64,000 nt of DNA from the NCBI GenBank assembly GCA_030437565.1, contig CP129291.1, positions 3,100,001-3,164,000 of the forward strand, given 5' to 3'. Position numbers and translations under genes: made by a program. Source of the stretch: Terrilactibacillus sp. S3-3 (GTDB lineage Bacteria > Bacillota > Bacilli > Bacillales > Sporolactobacillaceae). Under the pieces are notes generated by a model. That model was not told the DNA's origin. It worked only from the letters and a program-made list of their open reading frames with translations, and ran no database searches. Positions 29,634-40,851 of the stretch are shown here, one piece after another (positions within the stretch are counted from its first letter, which is position 1; every line of letters begins with the position of its first letter).

Positions 29634-31682
29634 TGAACGCTCCATTTTAGTTTGAAGTCGCTCCATTTGATGCTGAAGTCGCCCCATTTCGGAACCCGAA
29701 CGCTCCATTTAGGCTTGAAGTCGCCCCATTTCAGCCTAAGTGGCTCCATTTCGGAACCCAACGCTCCATATCGGAGCTCGAACGCTCCATTTTCGAGCCC
29801 GAACGCTCCATTTCGGATCCTGAACGCTCCATTTTGAGTCCGAACGCTCCATTTCGGAGCTCGAACGCTCCATTTTCGAGCCCGAACGCTCCATTTCGGA
29901 GCTCGAACGCTCCATTTCGGAGCCCGAACGCTCCATTTTGAGTCCGAACGCTCCATTTCGGATCCTGAACGCTCCATTTTCGATTCCGAACGCTCCATTT
30001 CGGAGCTCGAACGCTCCATTTTCGATTCCGAACGCTCCATTTGCGGGCTGAGCGCTCCATTTAGGCTTGAAGTCGCTCCATTTGTGTAGAAGTCGCTCCA
30101 TTCTGTGCTGAAGTCGCTCCATTTGTGTAAAAGTCGCCCCATTTTGAGCCGAAGTCGCTCCATTTGTGTAAAAATCGCCCCATTTTGTGCCGAAGTCGCT
30201 CCATTTCAGGCTGAAGTCGCCCCATTTCAGCCTAAGTGGCTCCATTTCGGAGCCCAACGCTCCATTTCGGAGCTCGAATGCTCCATTTTCGAGCCCGAAC
30301 ACTCCATTTCGGAGCTCGAACGCTCCATTTTCGAGCCCGAACGCTCCATTTTCGAGCCCGAACGCTCCATTCTGCGCTGAAGTCGCCCCATTTTGTGCCG
30401 AAGTCCCCCATTCTGTGCTGAAGTCGCCCCATTTTGTGCCAAAGTCGCTCCATTTGTGTAGAAGTCGCCCCATTTTGTGCCGAAGTCGCTCCATTTGTGT
30501 AAAAGTCGCCCCATTTTGTGCCGAAGTCGCTCCATTCTGTGCTGAAGTCGCCCCATTTGTGTAAAAGTCGCCCCATTTTGTGCCGAAGTCGCCCCATTTG
30601 TGTAAAAGTCGCCCCATTCTGTGCCGAAGTCGCTCCATTTGTGTAAAAGTCGCCCCATTTTGTGCCGAAGTCGCCCCATTTGTGTAAAAATCGCCCCATT
30701 CTGTGCCGAAGTCGCTCCATTTCAGCCTAAGTGGCTCCATTTCGGAGCCCAACGCTCCATTTCGGAGCTCGAACGCTCCATTTTCGAGCCCGAACGCTCC
30801 ATTTTCGAGCCCGAACGCTCCATTTTCGAGCCCGAACGCTCCATTTTGAGTCCGAACGCTCCATTTCGGATCCTGAACGCTCCATTTTCGATTCCGAACG
30901 CTCCATTTCGGAGCTCGAACGCTCCATTTTCGATTCCGAACGCTCCATTTCGGAGCTCGAACACTCCATTTTGAGTCCGAACGCTCCATTTCGAAGCTCG
31001 AACGTTCCATTTCCACGCGCGAACGCTCCATTTGCGGGCTGAGCGCTCCATTTAGGCTTGAAGTCGCTCCATTCTGTGCTGAAGTCGCCCCATTTGTGTA
31101 AAAGTCGCCCCATTTTGTGCCGAAGTCGCCCCATTTGTGTAAAAGTCGCCCCATTCTGTGCCGAAGTCGCTCCATTTCAGCCTAAGTGGCTCCATTTCGG
31201 AGCCCAACGCTCCATTTCGGAGTTCGAACGCTCCATTTTCGAGCCCGAACGCTCCATTTTCGAGCCCGAACGCTCCATTTTCGAGCCCGAACGCTCCATT
31301 TTCGAGCCCGAACGCTCCATTTTGAGTCCGAACGCTCCATTTCGGATCCTGAACGCTCCATTTTCGATTCCGAACGCTCCATTTCGGAGCTCGAACGCTC
31401 CATCGAACGCTCCATTTCGATTCCGAACGCTCCATTTCGGAGCTCGAACACTCCATTTTGAGTCCGAACGCTCCATTTCGAAGCTCGAACGTTCCATTTC
31501 CACGCGCGAACGCTCCATTTGCGGGCTGAGCGCTCCATTTAGGCATGAAGTCGCTCCATTCTGTGCTGAAGTCGCTCCATTTTGGGGCCCGAACGCACCA
31601 TTTCCCGCCGCAAGCGCTCCCATTTCAGGACCCGAACCCTCCATTTTGGCTCTGGCCTCCTCCCATGACTGAACGAGCGGGC
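29634..31682. repeat. Family B array: about 95-100 units of 19-23 bp
   Basis: Two interleaved core types, GAACGCTCCATTT and GAAGTCGCTCCATTT (or GAAGTCGCCCCATTT), each followed by a 6-9 nt variable part drawn from a small set (CGGAGCTC, TCGAGCCC, TGAGTCC, CGGATCCT, TCGATTCC, GTGTAA, TGTGCC). Higher-order copies begin with CAGCCTAAGTGGCTCC near 29727, 30229, 30722 and 31179. Modal period 21. Open frames in several frames of both strands arise because stop triplets are absent from the unit; this is not a protein gene. No gene lies inside. Confidence 0.97.
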
Positions 31683-31699
31683 ACTCCGGCATAAAATTT

Positions 31700-31778
31700 T
31701 TTTAATTAAACGTTTGTTTAAATTCGCTCGGGGCCTGCTTTGCCCGGCTGCGGACAGTTTTAATTAAACGTTTGTTTA
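31700..31778. repeat. Two identical 21-bp direct repeats containing an AAACGTTT dyad
   Basis: The string TTTTAATTAAACGTTTG plus TTTA occurs at 31700-31720 and 31758-31778, 58 bp apart. Each contains TTAATTAA and AAACGTTT palindromes. Could be operator sites; they separate array B from array F. Confidence 0.8.
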
Positions 31779-31794
31779 TACCACGTGTTCGCCG

Positions 31795-32200
31795 GAATTT
31801 TTCAGGGGTTTGACCCGCCGAATTTAAACCCTTCACGTCTTATACGAGCTTTACCCGCTGGTTTCAGATTTTACCCACCCAGATCAAACTTTGACCCGCC
31901 GAATTTAAACCCTTCCCCCGTCTGATGCGAGCTTTACCCGCCGATTTCAGACTTTTACCCGCCGGAGCCACACCTTGCCCGCCGGACTCAACATTTGACT
32001 GGGCAAACTTTTTCCCGTTAGGCTCTGGGGACTCTTCCCCGTTCGGGCTGTATTCCTATATGCCAGGGGCGGACTTCCCTGTCCAAGTTGAACCCTTCCT
32101 TGCCAGAACCTTTACCCATCTGATTCGGACTTTTCCCGTCCGGGCCGAAAACTTACCCGTTCGGATTTTCGGCGGCCGTGCTTCAATTCCCTTCCCCCTT
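31795..32200. repeat. Family F array: about 19 degenerate units of about 21 bp
   Basis: Core TTTACCCGCCGAATT/TTTACCCGCTGGTTT with variable ends; units decay toward 32200. The reverse complement of the core, CGGCGGGTAAA, is the core of the array at 41660-42270. Confidence 0.85.
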
Positions 32201-32264
32201 CTGTCCCGTCGGATGCCGACCGCCCAATCACCCCATCTTTTGGCACATGGCGGCGGCGATCTTG

Positions 32265-32698
32265 CCGAACGCGTCATTTTTTTTCATCTCAACGCGTCAT
32301 TTCGAGCTCCGAACGCGTCATTTTTCTTTTGAACGTGTCATTTCCACGCTCGAACGCGTCATTTTTCATCTCAACGCGTCATTTCGAGTCTGAACCAGTC
32401 ATTTTTCTTTTGAACGTTCATTTCCACGCTCGAACGCGTCATTTTTCATCTCAACGCGTCATTTCGAGTCTGAACCCGTCATTTTTCTTTTGAACGTGTC
32501 ATTTCCACGCTCGAACGCGTCATTTTTCATCTCAACGCGTCATTTCGAGTCTGAACCCGTCATTTTTCTTTTGAACTCGTCATTTCGAGCGCCGAACCCG
32601 TCATTTTTCATTTGAACTCATCATTTCGGGCTCTGAACGCGTCATTTTCCATTTGAACGCATCATTTCAACGCTCGAACGCATCATTTTGACGCTCAA
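32265..32698. repeat. Family C array: about 20 units of 20-21 bp
   Basis: Core GAACGCGTCATTT (variants GAACCCGTCATTT, GAACGTGTCATTT, GAACGCATCATTT) with variable parts TTCATCTC, CGAGTCT, TTCTTTT and CCACGCTC in a fixed order, producing a higher-order repeat of about 82 bp present about three times. Ends directly at the stop of the next gene. Confidence 0.95.
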
Positions 32699-33800
32699 GG
32701 CAGAAACAGGCGAACGAAGGCCGGTTCGATCGCCTCGGTGTCGTAGCGGGAGGCGGTTTCAAGACAGGCGGCTTTCATGGCGCTTTTTTTCTGATCATTG
32801 AATTTGGTATATTCAATGATTTTGGCGGCGAGCTCTTCGGCACTTCCCGGGGGAAAAAAGAGACCGTTGACGCCGTCTTCGAGATAGTCCCGGATGCCGC
32901 CGATCCGGCTGGCGATCACCGGCACGCCGCAGGCCATCGCTTCAAGGCCGACGAGGCCGAGGCTCTCGGCCTTGCGCATGGTCGGGAAACAGAATACGGA
33001 CAAACCATTGTAAATATCTTTTAACTGCGATTGCGGCAGCATGCCTAGCAGCAGGACATCCTCCTGTAAACCGCCCGCGGCAATTAAATGGACCATTTTT
33101 TGATAATCCTGGCCGCCTCCGGCAATCACTGCTTTCCGGCCGGCAAAAAAGTCGGTCTCCGCCTTCAGCTTGGAGAGAGCCTCGATAAAAATCTCCCACC
33201 CTTTGCCCGGGTCGATCCGGCCGATGTAACCGATATAATCCATGCCTGGTTCGAAGCCGTAAGCGCCGCGGTTTTGCGAATCACCATCGTGAGCCGGGTA
33301 GAAAAGGCGGCGATCGATGCCGCCTGACGGAAACACAGCGACTTTACCGGCGGCCACCTGATATTTATCAGCAACAAGCCGTTTAAAGTAATACGACGGG
33401 GCGATAATTTGGTCGGCTGTTTTTTCATCAGCTTGCGGACGGCGGGTTGAAATGTTTCCTGCCGGGCGGTCTCCGGCACGACATCACTGCCGTGAACATT
33501 AACGACAACCGCCAGATTTTTTTTTAGTTTTTTTAAGAACAGAACAGGCCAGGCATTCTGCGCGGCGTAATGGACATAGACGAGATCGTAGTGCCTCAAA
33601 AACGGCAGAGCGATGATTTTCATGTAATAGGCCGTATAGCGGAGCAGCTTGGTACTTTTGTGAAACTGCTTACGCAGGACGATGGTTTCGACATCGATGC
33701 CGGCGCCGCGCAGCAGCTGTTCCGTATTTTTGACGAAGACGCCGTAGTTCGGCGCTTTTTTGCTCGGATACATATTGGATACAAGCAGCATCTTCATCAT
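32695..33800 (-). CDS. GT4-family glycosyltransferase (frameshifted)
   Basis: About 368 residues, TuaC-like. N-terminal LLVSNMYPSKKAPNYGVFVK and DLVYVHYAAQNAWPVLFL, VNVHGSDVVPET acceptor loop; after a break near 33415, IGYIGRIDPGKGWEIFIEAL, VIAGGGQDY, and the donor-site AESLGLVGLEAMACGVPVIAS with GGIRDYLEDGVNG. Cytoplasmic membrane-associated sugar transfer in the second polysaccharide locus. Its start overlaps the stop of the upstream gene by four bases. The stop overlaps the last unit of repeat array C. Confidence 0.88.
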
Positions 33801-34993
33801 TCCCCGCTCACCCCCGTTGTTCGTTCGTTTTCCGGCCGGCGGGTGTCATCCAGCTCGCTGATAATTGTGTTAAAGCGCGCCGACCAGTCGTTTCGTTTGG
33901 CAAAGGCCTTTAAAGCATGGGTCGCGCGGCGTATAAAGGGCGCGGTAGAGGGCGGCCGCAAAGGCCTCCTTGCCCGTCGCCACATCAAAAGGGCCGCGCA
34001 TCTCCCGCACCTCTTTGAATCCGGTCGTGACGGTCGGGCAGCCGGCCGCCATATATTCAAATAATTTCACCGGGCTGATTGCATCGGTCAGCTTGTTGAT
34101 TTTAAACGGAATGATCGCCGCGTCGCTGTGCGCCAAGTAAGCCGGCAATGTCCGGTAGTCCCGTTTGCCGAGAAGATGCAGGTTGGCGAATGATTCCAGC
34201 CCTTTTAACCCGCCGTGATCCGGCCCGATGAAGACAAACGCGACATTTGGAAATTGTTCCAGCAAATATTTCACAAGCGCCCGGTCGATCCATTCAGCAA
34301 TCGCCCCGATGTAGAGGCAGAGCTTTTTGCCTTTGAACGCCGGCCATTCGGGAGGGGGCACCGCCTCATCCGCCGTCTCGAAATCCGCGCTGTTCACACC
34401 GTTCGGCAAATAGATCACATCATCTCTCTGAATTGTTTGGCTTTGTCGACGAGCGCCTGGGCGGTGGCAAACAGCTTATCGCACTCCCGAATCAGTTCAT
34501 CTTCCATCTCAACAAGTGCCCGGTAGTAATTTTTGAAGCCCGTTTTCTCATCAGCAAGCCGATAAATCAAGGCTTTGTAGCGAAGATATTTTTTAATCAG
34601 CACAGCTTTAACGTTTGAGATCCAGAGAATATCGACATCGCCGAAACCGATCCGCTCCAGCGATCTGGCGATGCCCGGCCAGGCCGTCGCCAGATAGTGT
34701 TCGCCCGCCCATCTTGACCGAAAAAGCGGCAGATTAGCAAACGGCATTAATGTAAAAGGTGCATAGCCATAGATGTTGTCCGCCAGTTCGATCCGCCGGT
34801 CGGCGTGCAGCGGCCGGCGCTTTCGGACGAGATCCTTGTCTTTCAAATAATGAAGCGGGCTGTATGCCGGCGACAGCCATAGCACTTCATAACCGTTCCT
34901 GGCAAACAGCTCTGCGTAATGGTGGGCGCCGATTTTCAGCGGACTGTGAAATTCCTGATTTTCAACCATGACTAACTTTTTCAATGTGTGCAT
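33797..34993 (-). CDS. Glycosyltransferase, GT-B type, TuaH-like (frameshifted)
   Basis: About 398 residues. N-terminal VMVENQEFHSPLKIGAHHYA and ADNIYGYAPFTLMPFANLPL; after a break near 34420, IYLPNGVNSADF, LCLYIGAIAEWIDRALV, FVFIGPDHGGLKGL, and PVKLFEYMAAGCPTVTTGFKEV, the usual donor-binding region of this TuaH-like group. A second break near 33910 leads to the C-terminus. Overlaps both neighbours slightly, so it belongs to the same operon. Sugar not identifiable. Confidence 0.8.
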
Positions 34994-36398
34994 TCCTTTC
35001 CTCTGGATGGATTGGGAGCGGGATCACGCCCTTTGACTCGGCCGGCCGCTTGCAGACAACGGCGGCGATCGCCAGCAGCAGCTGTTGGACGAGAATCGCC
35101 ATCGGACTAAGCAGCAGGTGCGATGTCGACACCGCACTGATAAAAAAGGCAGCATAACCGCCGGCAAGAGCGAAGACAAATGACCGGTAAGAGGGGCGGA
35201 CCGACAGTGCCTGACGGACAAGCAGAAGCAGCATCGCGACTTGATAAAAAATAAATACCGCTAGGCCGAAAATACCCATTTTAACCAAAAGAGTCGGGAA
35301 CAGCTGATCCACATAGAGGGCATTGGTCAAAGCGGCAGCCCCCGTCTGGATGTAGGTCTGAAACGTTTCACCGAGCCCGTGTCCAAATGGGTTTTGGCTG
35401 AATTCTGCGTAGGCAGCAGCCGTTTGTCAGCTGCCGACTCTGCCAGGAGGTCAGCTGCATCGGGTCGCTCAGCGCCAGCTGTGCCTTCAGCATCACTTCG
35501 CCGACAGCGGACGACTGCACAGCCGGCAGACTGAGAAAGGCCGCTGACAGGGCAACGGCTGAAAGCAGCGCGACGATGCCGGCATAGAGCCGCCGCTTAG
35601 TCAGGCTGTGCCGCCATTCGATCAAGAGCTTGGTAATCAGTGCAGCGGCGGTGACAAACAGGAGCGCGGCAAGCATCGTCACCGATTTGCTGATTATGAC
35701 GGTTGCCCCCAAAGACAAGGCAGCGGCATAAGCGGCAGCCCGCCATGCCTGCCGGTTGAAAAACAACTTGCTGTTAAACGCCAGCGGGACAAGCACAAAG
35801 GCCAGATACGAATTGGTGAAGCCGATTCGATTCGCATTCTGCCACTGCGTCATTTTAAGTACACTGGCAAAGAGTCCCCGGCGGCCGATATAGATGGCCA
35901 AATCCAGGCAGCTGAATAAAACCGGCAATAATCAGACCTTTCAACACGGCTGTGAGATCCTTTTTCCTTTTTCGTTTGAATGAACGTGATTAAGAAAAAG
36001 ATCGAGCCAAAATACATCAAGTGGCGCATGTCGGCGAACACATACCTCACCGGATTGACGAGCAGCCCGACGACAAAAAAGATGAGAATCGTCAGCAGCC
36101 AAAGCAGCTGGATCTGCAGCTGGCGCCGGCTGATGACATGCACCGCGCGCTGATGAATGATCGTCGCCAGCGCCAGGCCAAACACATATAAAAACAGCAG
36201 TTCCACAAGGTCGACCGTTTTGCTGCCCACTTGCAAATAGAGGTGAAACACGCTGGTGAAACTCCAGCTATAAGGGAACAAAAAAAGCAAGAAAAGATAG
36301 AGATTGACACTTTTTTTGACATTTTTAAAAGATAAATAGAGCGTTGCCAGAATGATTAGAATGACGAATGCCGTTCCGATGGATGCGATGTTAATCAC
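34962..36398 (-). CDS. Wzy/TuaE-like polysaccharide polymerase (frameshifted)
   Basis: Large membrane protein, about 475 residues, with ten or more predicted spans and an NPFGHGLGETFQTYIQTGAA loop, which is a typical Wzy/ligase outer-loop motif. It starts MINIASIGTAFVILI at ATG 36398, with breaks near 35935 and 35400. It would join repeat units on the outer face. The 3' end overlaps the TuaH-like gene by 32 bp. An IS605-type element is inserted just upstream, between it and the flippase gene. Confidence 0.8.
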
Positions 36399-36421
36399 CT
36401 CTCTTACTCAATTCAGCAAAA

Positions 36422-36573
36422 GTGTGGAAACTTCAATCAGTGGAGGCTTTCTTCCATCCCCCACTGATTGTTAGTTGAACCAATCGGGCTTTTACGGGCA
36501 ATTACCTCCCACCTATGCTTCTTCGAATTCATTGAAGCCTTGAGGTGGGAGTCTTACTACCCGTTCATGCGGG
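36422..36573. mobile_element. IS200/IS605-type non-autonomous element, copy 2 (inverted)
   Basis: Read on the minus strand it starts after TTTAT with CCCGCATGAACGGG, has the nested CTCCCACCT...AGGTGGGAG and GGCTTC...GAAGC stems, and ends in the AATCAGTGGGGG...CCACTGATT hairpin followed by GAAGTTTC. About 88% alike to copy 1 by eye. Sits in the gap between the flippase and polymerase genes. Confidence 0.65.
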
Positions 36574-36597
36574 ATAAATGGCCGCGGCCGGACCGGA

Positions 36598-37917
36598 TTA
36601 CATCTGCGATCGGCCGGGACTGCGCGTTGCCGACGACAGGGAAAGATGGTAAAGCAGCGCGGTGAGCGCGATCACCGAGCATGTTGTCCATGCCGCGCCA
36701 AGAGCGCCAAATTGGCGAATCATCAGCCAATCCATGATCAGATTAAGGGCGCCCATGACCGCATTGATCACAATCAGGATTTTCACCCGTTTCAGCATCG
36801 CCAGCATATTCCCCGCCGGTGATCGGAATGTGCCCGCCAAGAAATAGCCCAGCATAAGAATTCTGAAGTAGGTCGCGGCATCTTCATATTGCGATCCGAA
36901 CAAAATCGTCAGGACGAGCGGTGCAAACAGGATCGACACACCGGCGATGACCGCATTCATCAGCAGCAGATACTTCTGCAATTTTCTTTGATGTTCGCGC
37001 ACCCAGTTTTTGTCATCCTGGTGCTTGGCCACATACGGATAGACAAAAGTCATCACCGCCGACGGAATAAAATTGAGCGCAAACGGGATCAGTGTCGCTG
37101 TTTTATAAGTCGCCAGCAGCCCGGGGTCGCTGATCAGCAGCCCCAGTAAAAAGATATCGATTAAATAAACGGTTTGTGAGATACCGTTGTTCACCATTGA
37201 TTGCAATGCATATACAAAGAAGCCTTTTTTATCGGCTACCCTTGTTTCATCCCTTGTATCAAGCCCGCTGTATTCCAGCAGCAAAGCGCCGAAAGCGAGC
37301 GAAACCGTGTAAGCGAGATAGGTGCCGACAATCACCCCCATCGCCTGAAAGAGCACAGCGCCGATCACCGAAAACAGAAAGATGGCGATGGTATTCGTTG
37401 AACTCAGCCATGAAAACTCGGCATTACGGAGATTCGTGCGAAAAAAGATCTGGATATAATCAAACAGATAGAGAAACAGCGGCATAAGAAACATAAAAAA
37501 TAACAAATGGCTTTGCTGCTGGGAAGCGCCCAAATGCTGGCTGATAAAAACGACGGCACCGCACAATAGCAAGTTAAAAAACAGGCCAATTTTCAGCGCA
37601 TAACTGAAGTATCCGTTTCGTTCTTTCAGGTTTTTGCTCTCGCTGCCGAATTGCATGAGCGCATAAGACGAGCCCAGACCAGTCAGCAGCATGATGATAT
37701 TCAGCCAGTTTTGCGCGTAAACATAGGCCCCATAGTCCGTTTTGGCCAGAAGGCGGACGAGAAAAATGCCGCTGGCGAACTGAACAATTTTATTGATGAT
37801 ACTTGAGCCGAAGATATGGAAAAAGCCCCTGTTTTTTAACTCGGCCAGCATGTTTTTCAGTGAAACAGCCGCGGTCGGCGGTTGCTGTTCAGCAAGTTGC
37901 TCATTGCTTCCTTTCAT
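36598..37917 (-). CDS. Wzx-type flippase, TuaB-like
   Basis: Intact, about 439 residues, some 12-14 predicted membrane segments; oligosaccharide flippase family. N-terminal NRGFFHIFGSSIINKIVQFA and FLVRLLAKTDYGAYVYAQ are typical. It should move the lipid-linked repeat unit outward. Start 37917 (MKGSNEQ) is chosen for GGAGAAGAGACA directly before it; the frame extends to 37965 without support. One of the few long genes in this locus without a frameshift. Confidence 0.9.
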   Translation of the reverse strand: MKGSNEQLAEQQPPTAAVSLKNMLAELKNRGFFHIFGSSIINKIVQFASGIFLVRLLAKTDYGAYVYAQNWLNIIMLLTGLGSSYALMQFGSESKNLKERNGYFSYALKIGLFFNLLLCGAVVFISQHLGASQQQSHLLFFMFLMPLFLYLFDYIQIFFRTNLRNAEFSWLSSTNTIAIFLFSVIGAVLFQAMGVIVGTYLAYTVSLAFGALLLEYSGLDTRDETRVADKKGFFVYALQSMVNNGISQTVYLIDIFLLGLLISDPGLLATYKTATLIPFALNFIPSAVMTFVYPYVAKHQDDKNWVREHQRKLQKYLLLMNAVIAGVSILFAPLVLTILFGSQYEDAATYFRILMLGYFLAGTFRSPAGNMLAMLKRVKILIVINAVMGALNLIMDWLMIRQFGALGAAWTTCSVIALTALLYHLSLSSATRSPGRSQM

Positions 37918-38057
37918 TGTCTCTTCTCCATTTCCATTTTCTGTTTGGCCAGCAGCCGGCTCCATACATTGAGAGCGGCGAAGCCCAAGATTGGGCGCAT
38001 CGCCGCAGAAGCGAACGAATGCGGGCCGCCTGTCTCTTCGCCTTTTTACCCGGCGGC

Positions 38058-39198
38058 TTATTTGGCGTGGGCATCGCCGTCAAAGGTTCCGAAGATCTCG
38101 GCGCACTCTTGTTCAATCACCCAGTCCGGGCCGCATGTCTCGTTAATAAAATCCGATGCCTGCTTGGCCAGCCGTTCAAATAAGTCGGGGGGTGCTGATA
38201 CAAATTGTCGATTGCCTCGGCGATGTCCTGTGCCGAGTGGGTCAGCAGTCCGGTGTTCCGATCGGAGACAAATTCGGGGATCGCCGAATTATCGGACGTG
38301 ACGGCGACCAGGCCGCTGGCCATTGCTTCGCACATCGATACCCCCTGTGAATCCTGCCGCGTTGGGGCAAGCAGGACGCCGTGGCGGTGATGGAGCTGCC
38401 TGATTTCCTGATGGCTTAATTTTTTCATGCAAAAGACGTTGGAAAACCGGCGCAGCGGAGCGACCGTCTGATCAAAAATCGGGCCGTCACCGCAAATCGT
38501 GAACTGCAAATCTTTGAAAAAAGCTTTTTTGCTCAAAAGGACAATCGCTTCGACAGCCAGATCGACGGCATATTTTTTATTGACAAACGGCTTGATCAGC
38601 AAGATCTTTTTCCGCAGTTCCGGGCTTTTCTTTTCGAACCGAAACAGTTGGGTATCGACCACATTGGGAATAATTTGGTAGCTCGGAACCTTGACCCGGA
38701 CATCTTTTTCCATCGTGTCCTTGATCCAGCGCGAAACAAAGATGAACCGCACATTGCGCTCCGAGTGAAGAATGAATCGGCGCAGGACGAAGCGCTGCCT
38801 GATATTGGACAAAATATATTTGCCAAACTTGAAATCTGAAAAGTTGAACAGCCGCCGGTACCAGCCGATCGCCTCTTTCAAATGAATCCATACAAGGATC
38901 GGCATCTCTTTCGGCAATGCTCCAGCAGCTCAATCATGTGCCGATCAATAAAGTGAACCAGTTTTTTTTTTTTGGCTGATAATCATTAACCGCTTTTGAA
39001 AAAATCCGCCGCGCCGCCTTCGATCACATCGACACCTTCGAACTTATACGAGTGAGCAGGCGCCGGTCCATGCTGTAAAACAAAGACAGTCACCGACAAT
39101 CCGCGCTTGCGATATTCCAAGATCCGCTGATGAATAAAGGCGTTGCGATACAATTGCCCTTCTTTTGGATACATGTTGGTCAATAGTAAAACATTCAA
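38058..39198 (-). CDS. GT4-family glycosyltransferase (frameshifted)
   Basis: About 378 residues; N-terminus VLLLTNMYPKEGQLYRNAFI parallels the other GT4 of this locus. Middle: SERNVRFIFVSRWIKDTM, QIIPNVVDTQLFR; C-terminal donor site APTRQDSQGVSMCEAMASGL then DNTGL-like RNTGLLTH. Breaks occur near 38920-38985, at a T-run, and near 38183; the true end is TAA 38058-38060 after FGTFDGDAHAK. AAAGGAGAC precedes the ATG at 39198. Confidence 0.85.
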
Positions 39199-39455
39199 AA
39201 GCGCCGTCTCCTTTTAAAATTTTTTGGCATAGGCACTCCTCTCGGCGGCCGGCCTATGCTCCGCCGGGCCGGCTTTCTGTTCTGTATTGGCTGGCGCGGG
39301 GCCCGTTTACGCGGGCTTCGATCAGTGCAGGTCTGTTTGCGGGACCCCGTTTGCCATGGGTCCGTTTAGCGGCGCCTGTTGCCGTGGGCTCCGGCTGCCA
39401 CGGGGTCGGTTGGCGCCGGTCCGTTTAGTGGCGCCCGCCCGCAGGCCCCGGTTTA

Positions 39456-40746
39456 TCACACGTTGGCGATGCGGCTCGCGAATAAAACCGGCTTCTCGCG
39501 TGGAACGTTCGGCACGCGATGCAAAAATCCGCGCGTATCAATCACGCAGCGGCCCGCCAGCTTGGAGCGCAGCCATTTAAAGGCGTCATGGTCGACCAGA
39601 ATCACCACAATATCCGCCTTATTGACGGCCTCTTCCGCATCAGCAAACAGGATGCCGGCCTTTTCCAGTCCGTCCGGCAGCTGATTGATATGCGGTTCGA
39701 CGGCATAGATCCGGCCGATTTTTTGATCGGCAAGCCTCTTAACAATTTCTACCGAAGGGCTTTCGCGCAGGTCATCGATGTTCGCTTTAAATGACAGGCC
39801 AAGGCAGGCAATTTGCGGATTCTCAAAATTTCGCGCGGCTTGTTTGATTTTTTCAATCACTTTATCCGGTTTGTTGTCATTGTCATTGACGATTCGCGCC
39901 GTATGAATGAGCACGGCCTCATCCGGTACGGCATCGACGATGAACCAAGGATCAACGGCGATGCAGTGTCCGCCGACACCCGGCCCCGGCTGCAGAATAT
40001 TGACGCGCGGGTGGTGATTGGCAAGATCAATCAATTCCCATACATTGATATCCAGCCGATCGCACAGTCCCGAAAGTTCGTTGGCAAAGGCGATATTGAC
40101 ATCGCGAAAAGCATTTTCCGTCAGCTTCGACATTTCCGCCGTCCGCGCGTTTGTCCGGAGAATATTGCCTTCTACAAAAGTACTGTAAAAAGCGGCAGCA
40201 AGCTGCGTGGATTCTGGATCAATGCCGCCGACAATCCGGTCGTTGCTGATGATTTCGTGCAAAATTTTTCCCGGCAATACCCGCTCAGGGCAATGGGCAA
40301 CAAACACGCGGCTCGCGCCCGGTTTTCCAATCGTCAGTTCCGGCCGCTCGGCCAAAATCCATTCGGCAATTTTTTCCGTTGTGCCGACCGGGCTCGTCGA
40401 TTCCAGCACAACAAGGTTTCCGGGAGAGATGAGGAATAATCGACTGTGCGGCTTGTTTGACATAGGTTAAATCCGGTTTATGATGATCTTTGAACGGCGT
40501 TGGGACTGACAGAATAAACACGTCCGCCTTATCGGGGCGCGTATCGGCCGATAATTGCCGGCTGAAAACGGCCTTTTTCAATGCTTCGGCCAAATCCGGT
40601 TCGTAGATATGCGGCCGGCCTTGATTGATAAGTTTGATCGCCCGCCTGTTCACATCCACACCATGAATCTTAAATCCTCTATTGGCTAATACGGCCGCTG
40701 TCGGCAGTCCAATATAACCGAGACCTACGATACATACTTTTTTCAC
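39456..40746 (-). CDS. wecC: UDP-N-acetyl-D-mannosamine dehydrogenase (frameshifted)
   Basis: Nucleotide-sugar dehydrogenase of the WecC type, oxidising UDP-ManNAc to UDP-ManNAcA. N-terminal VCIVGLGYIGLPTAAVLANR, SVPTPFKDHHKPDL, LESTSPVGTTEKIAEW, catalytic-site GPGVGGHCIAVDPWF, and FKANIDDLRESPS. The VGGHCIAVDPWF form is typical of the ManNAc/WecC subgroup rather than UDP-glucose dehydrogenases. A GTG at 40746 with AAGGAGAG upstream is the likely start. One break near 40430. WecB, encoded at 26845, provides the substrate. Confidence 0.9.
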
Positions 40747-40851
40747 TGTTGGATCTCTCCTTATCAATTATCTTTTGGCATCCATCATCTGGAAATGGAA
40801 CGGCTGAACACCGGCCCTTTCATTTTCAAAAGTGCTGATGCTTAGTCATTT

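Noticed and set aside
29634..31682. CRISPR array
   Set aside because: Units are about 21 bp with a 13-15 nt core and 6-9 nt variable parts that are re-used many times. CRISPR needs repeats of 23-50 bp and unique spacers of about 30 bp. No cas gene is present.
29522..31692. Long open frames (up to 479 codons) in the array as repeat-protein genes
   Set aside because: Open in several frames and on both strands because the units lack stop triplets. Unit lengths of 19-23 bp shift the frame constantly, and there is no ribosome binding site. The same holds for 52333-53976 and 55118-55585.
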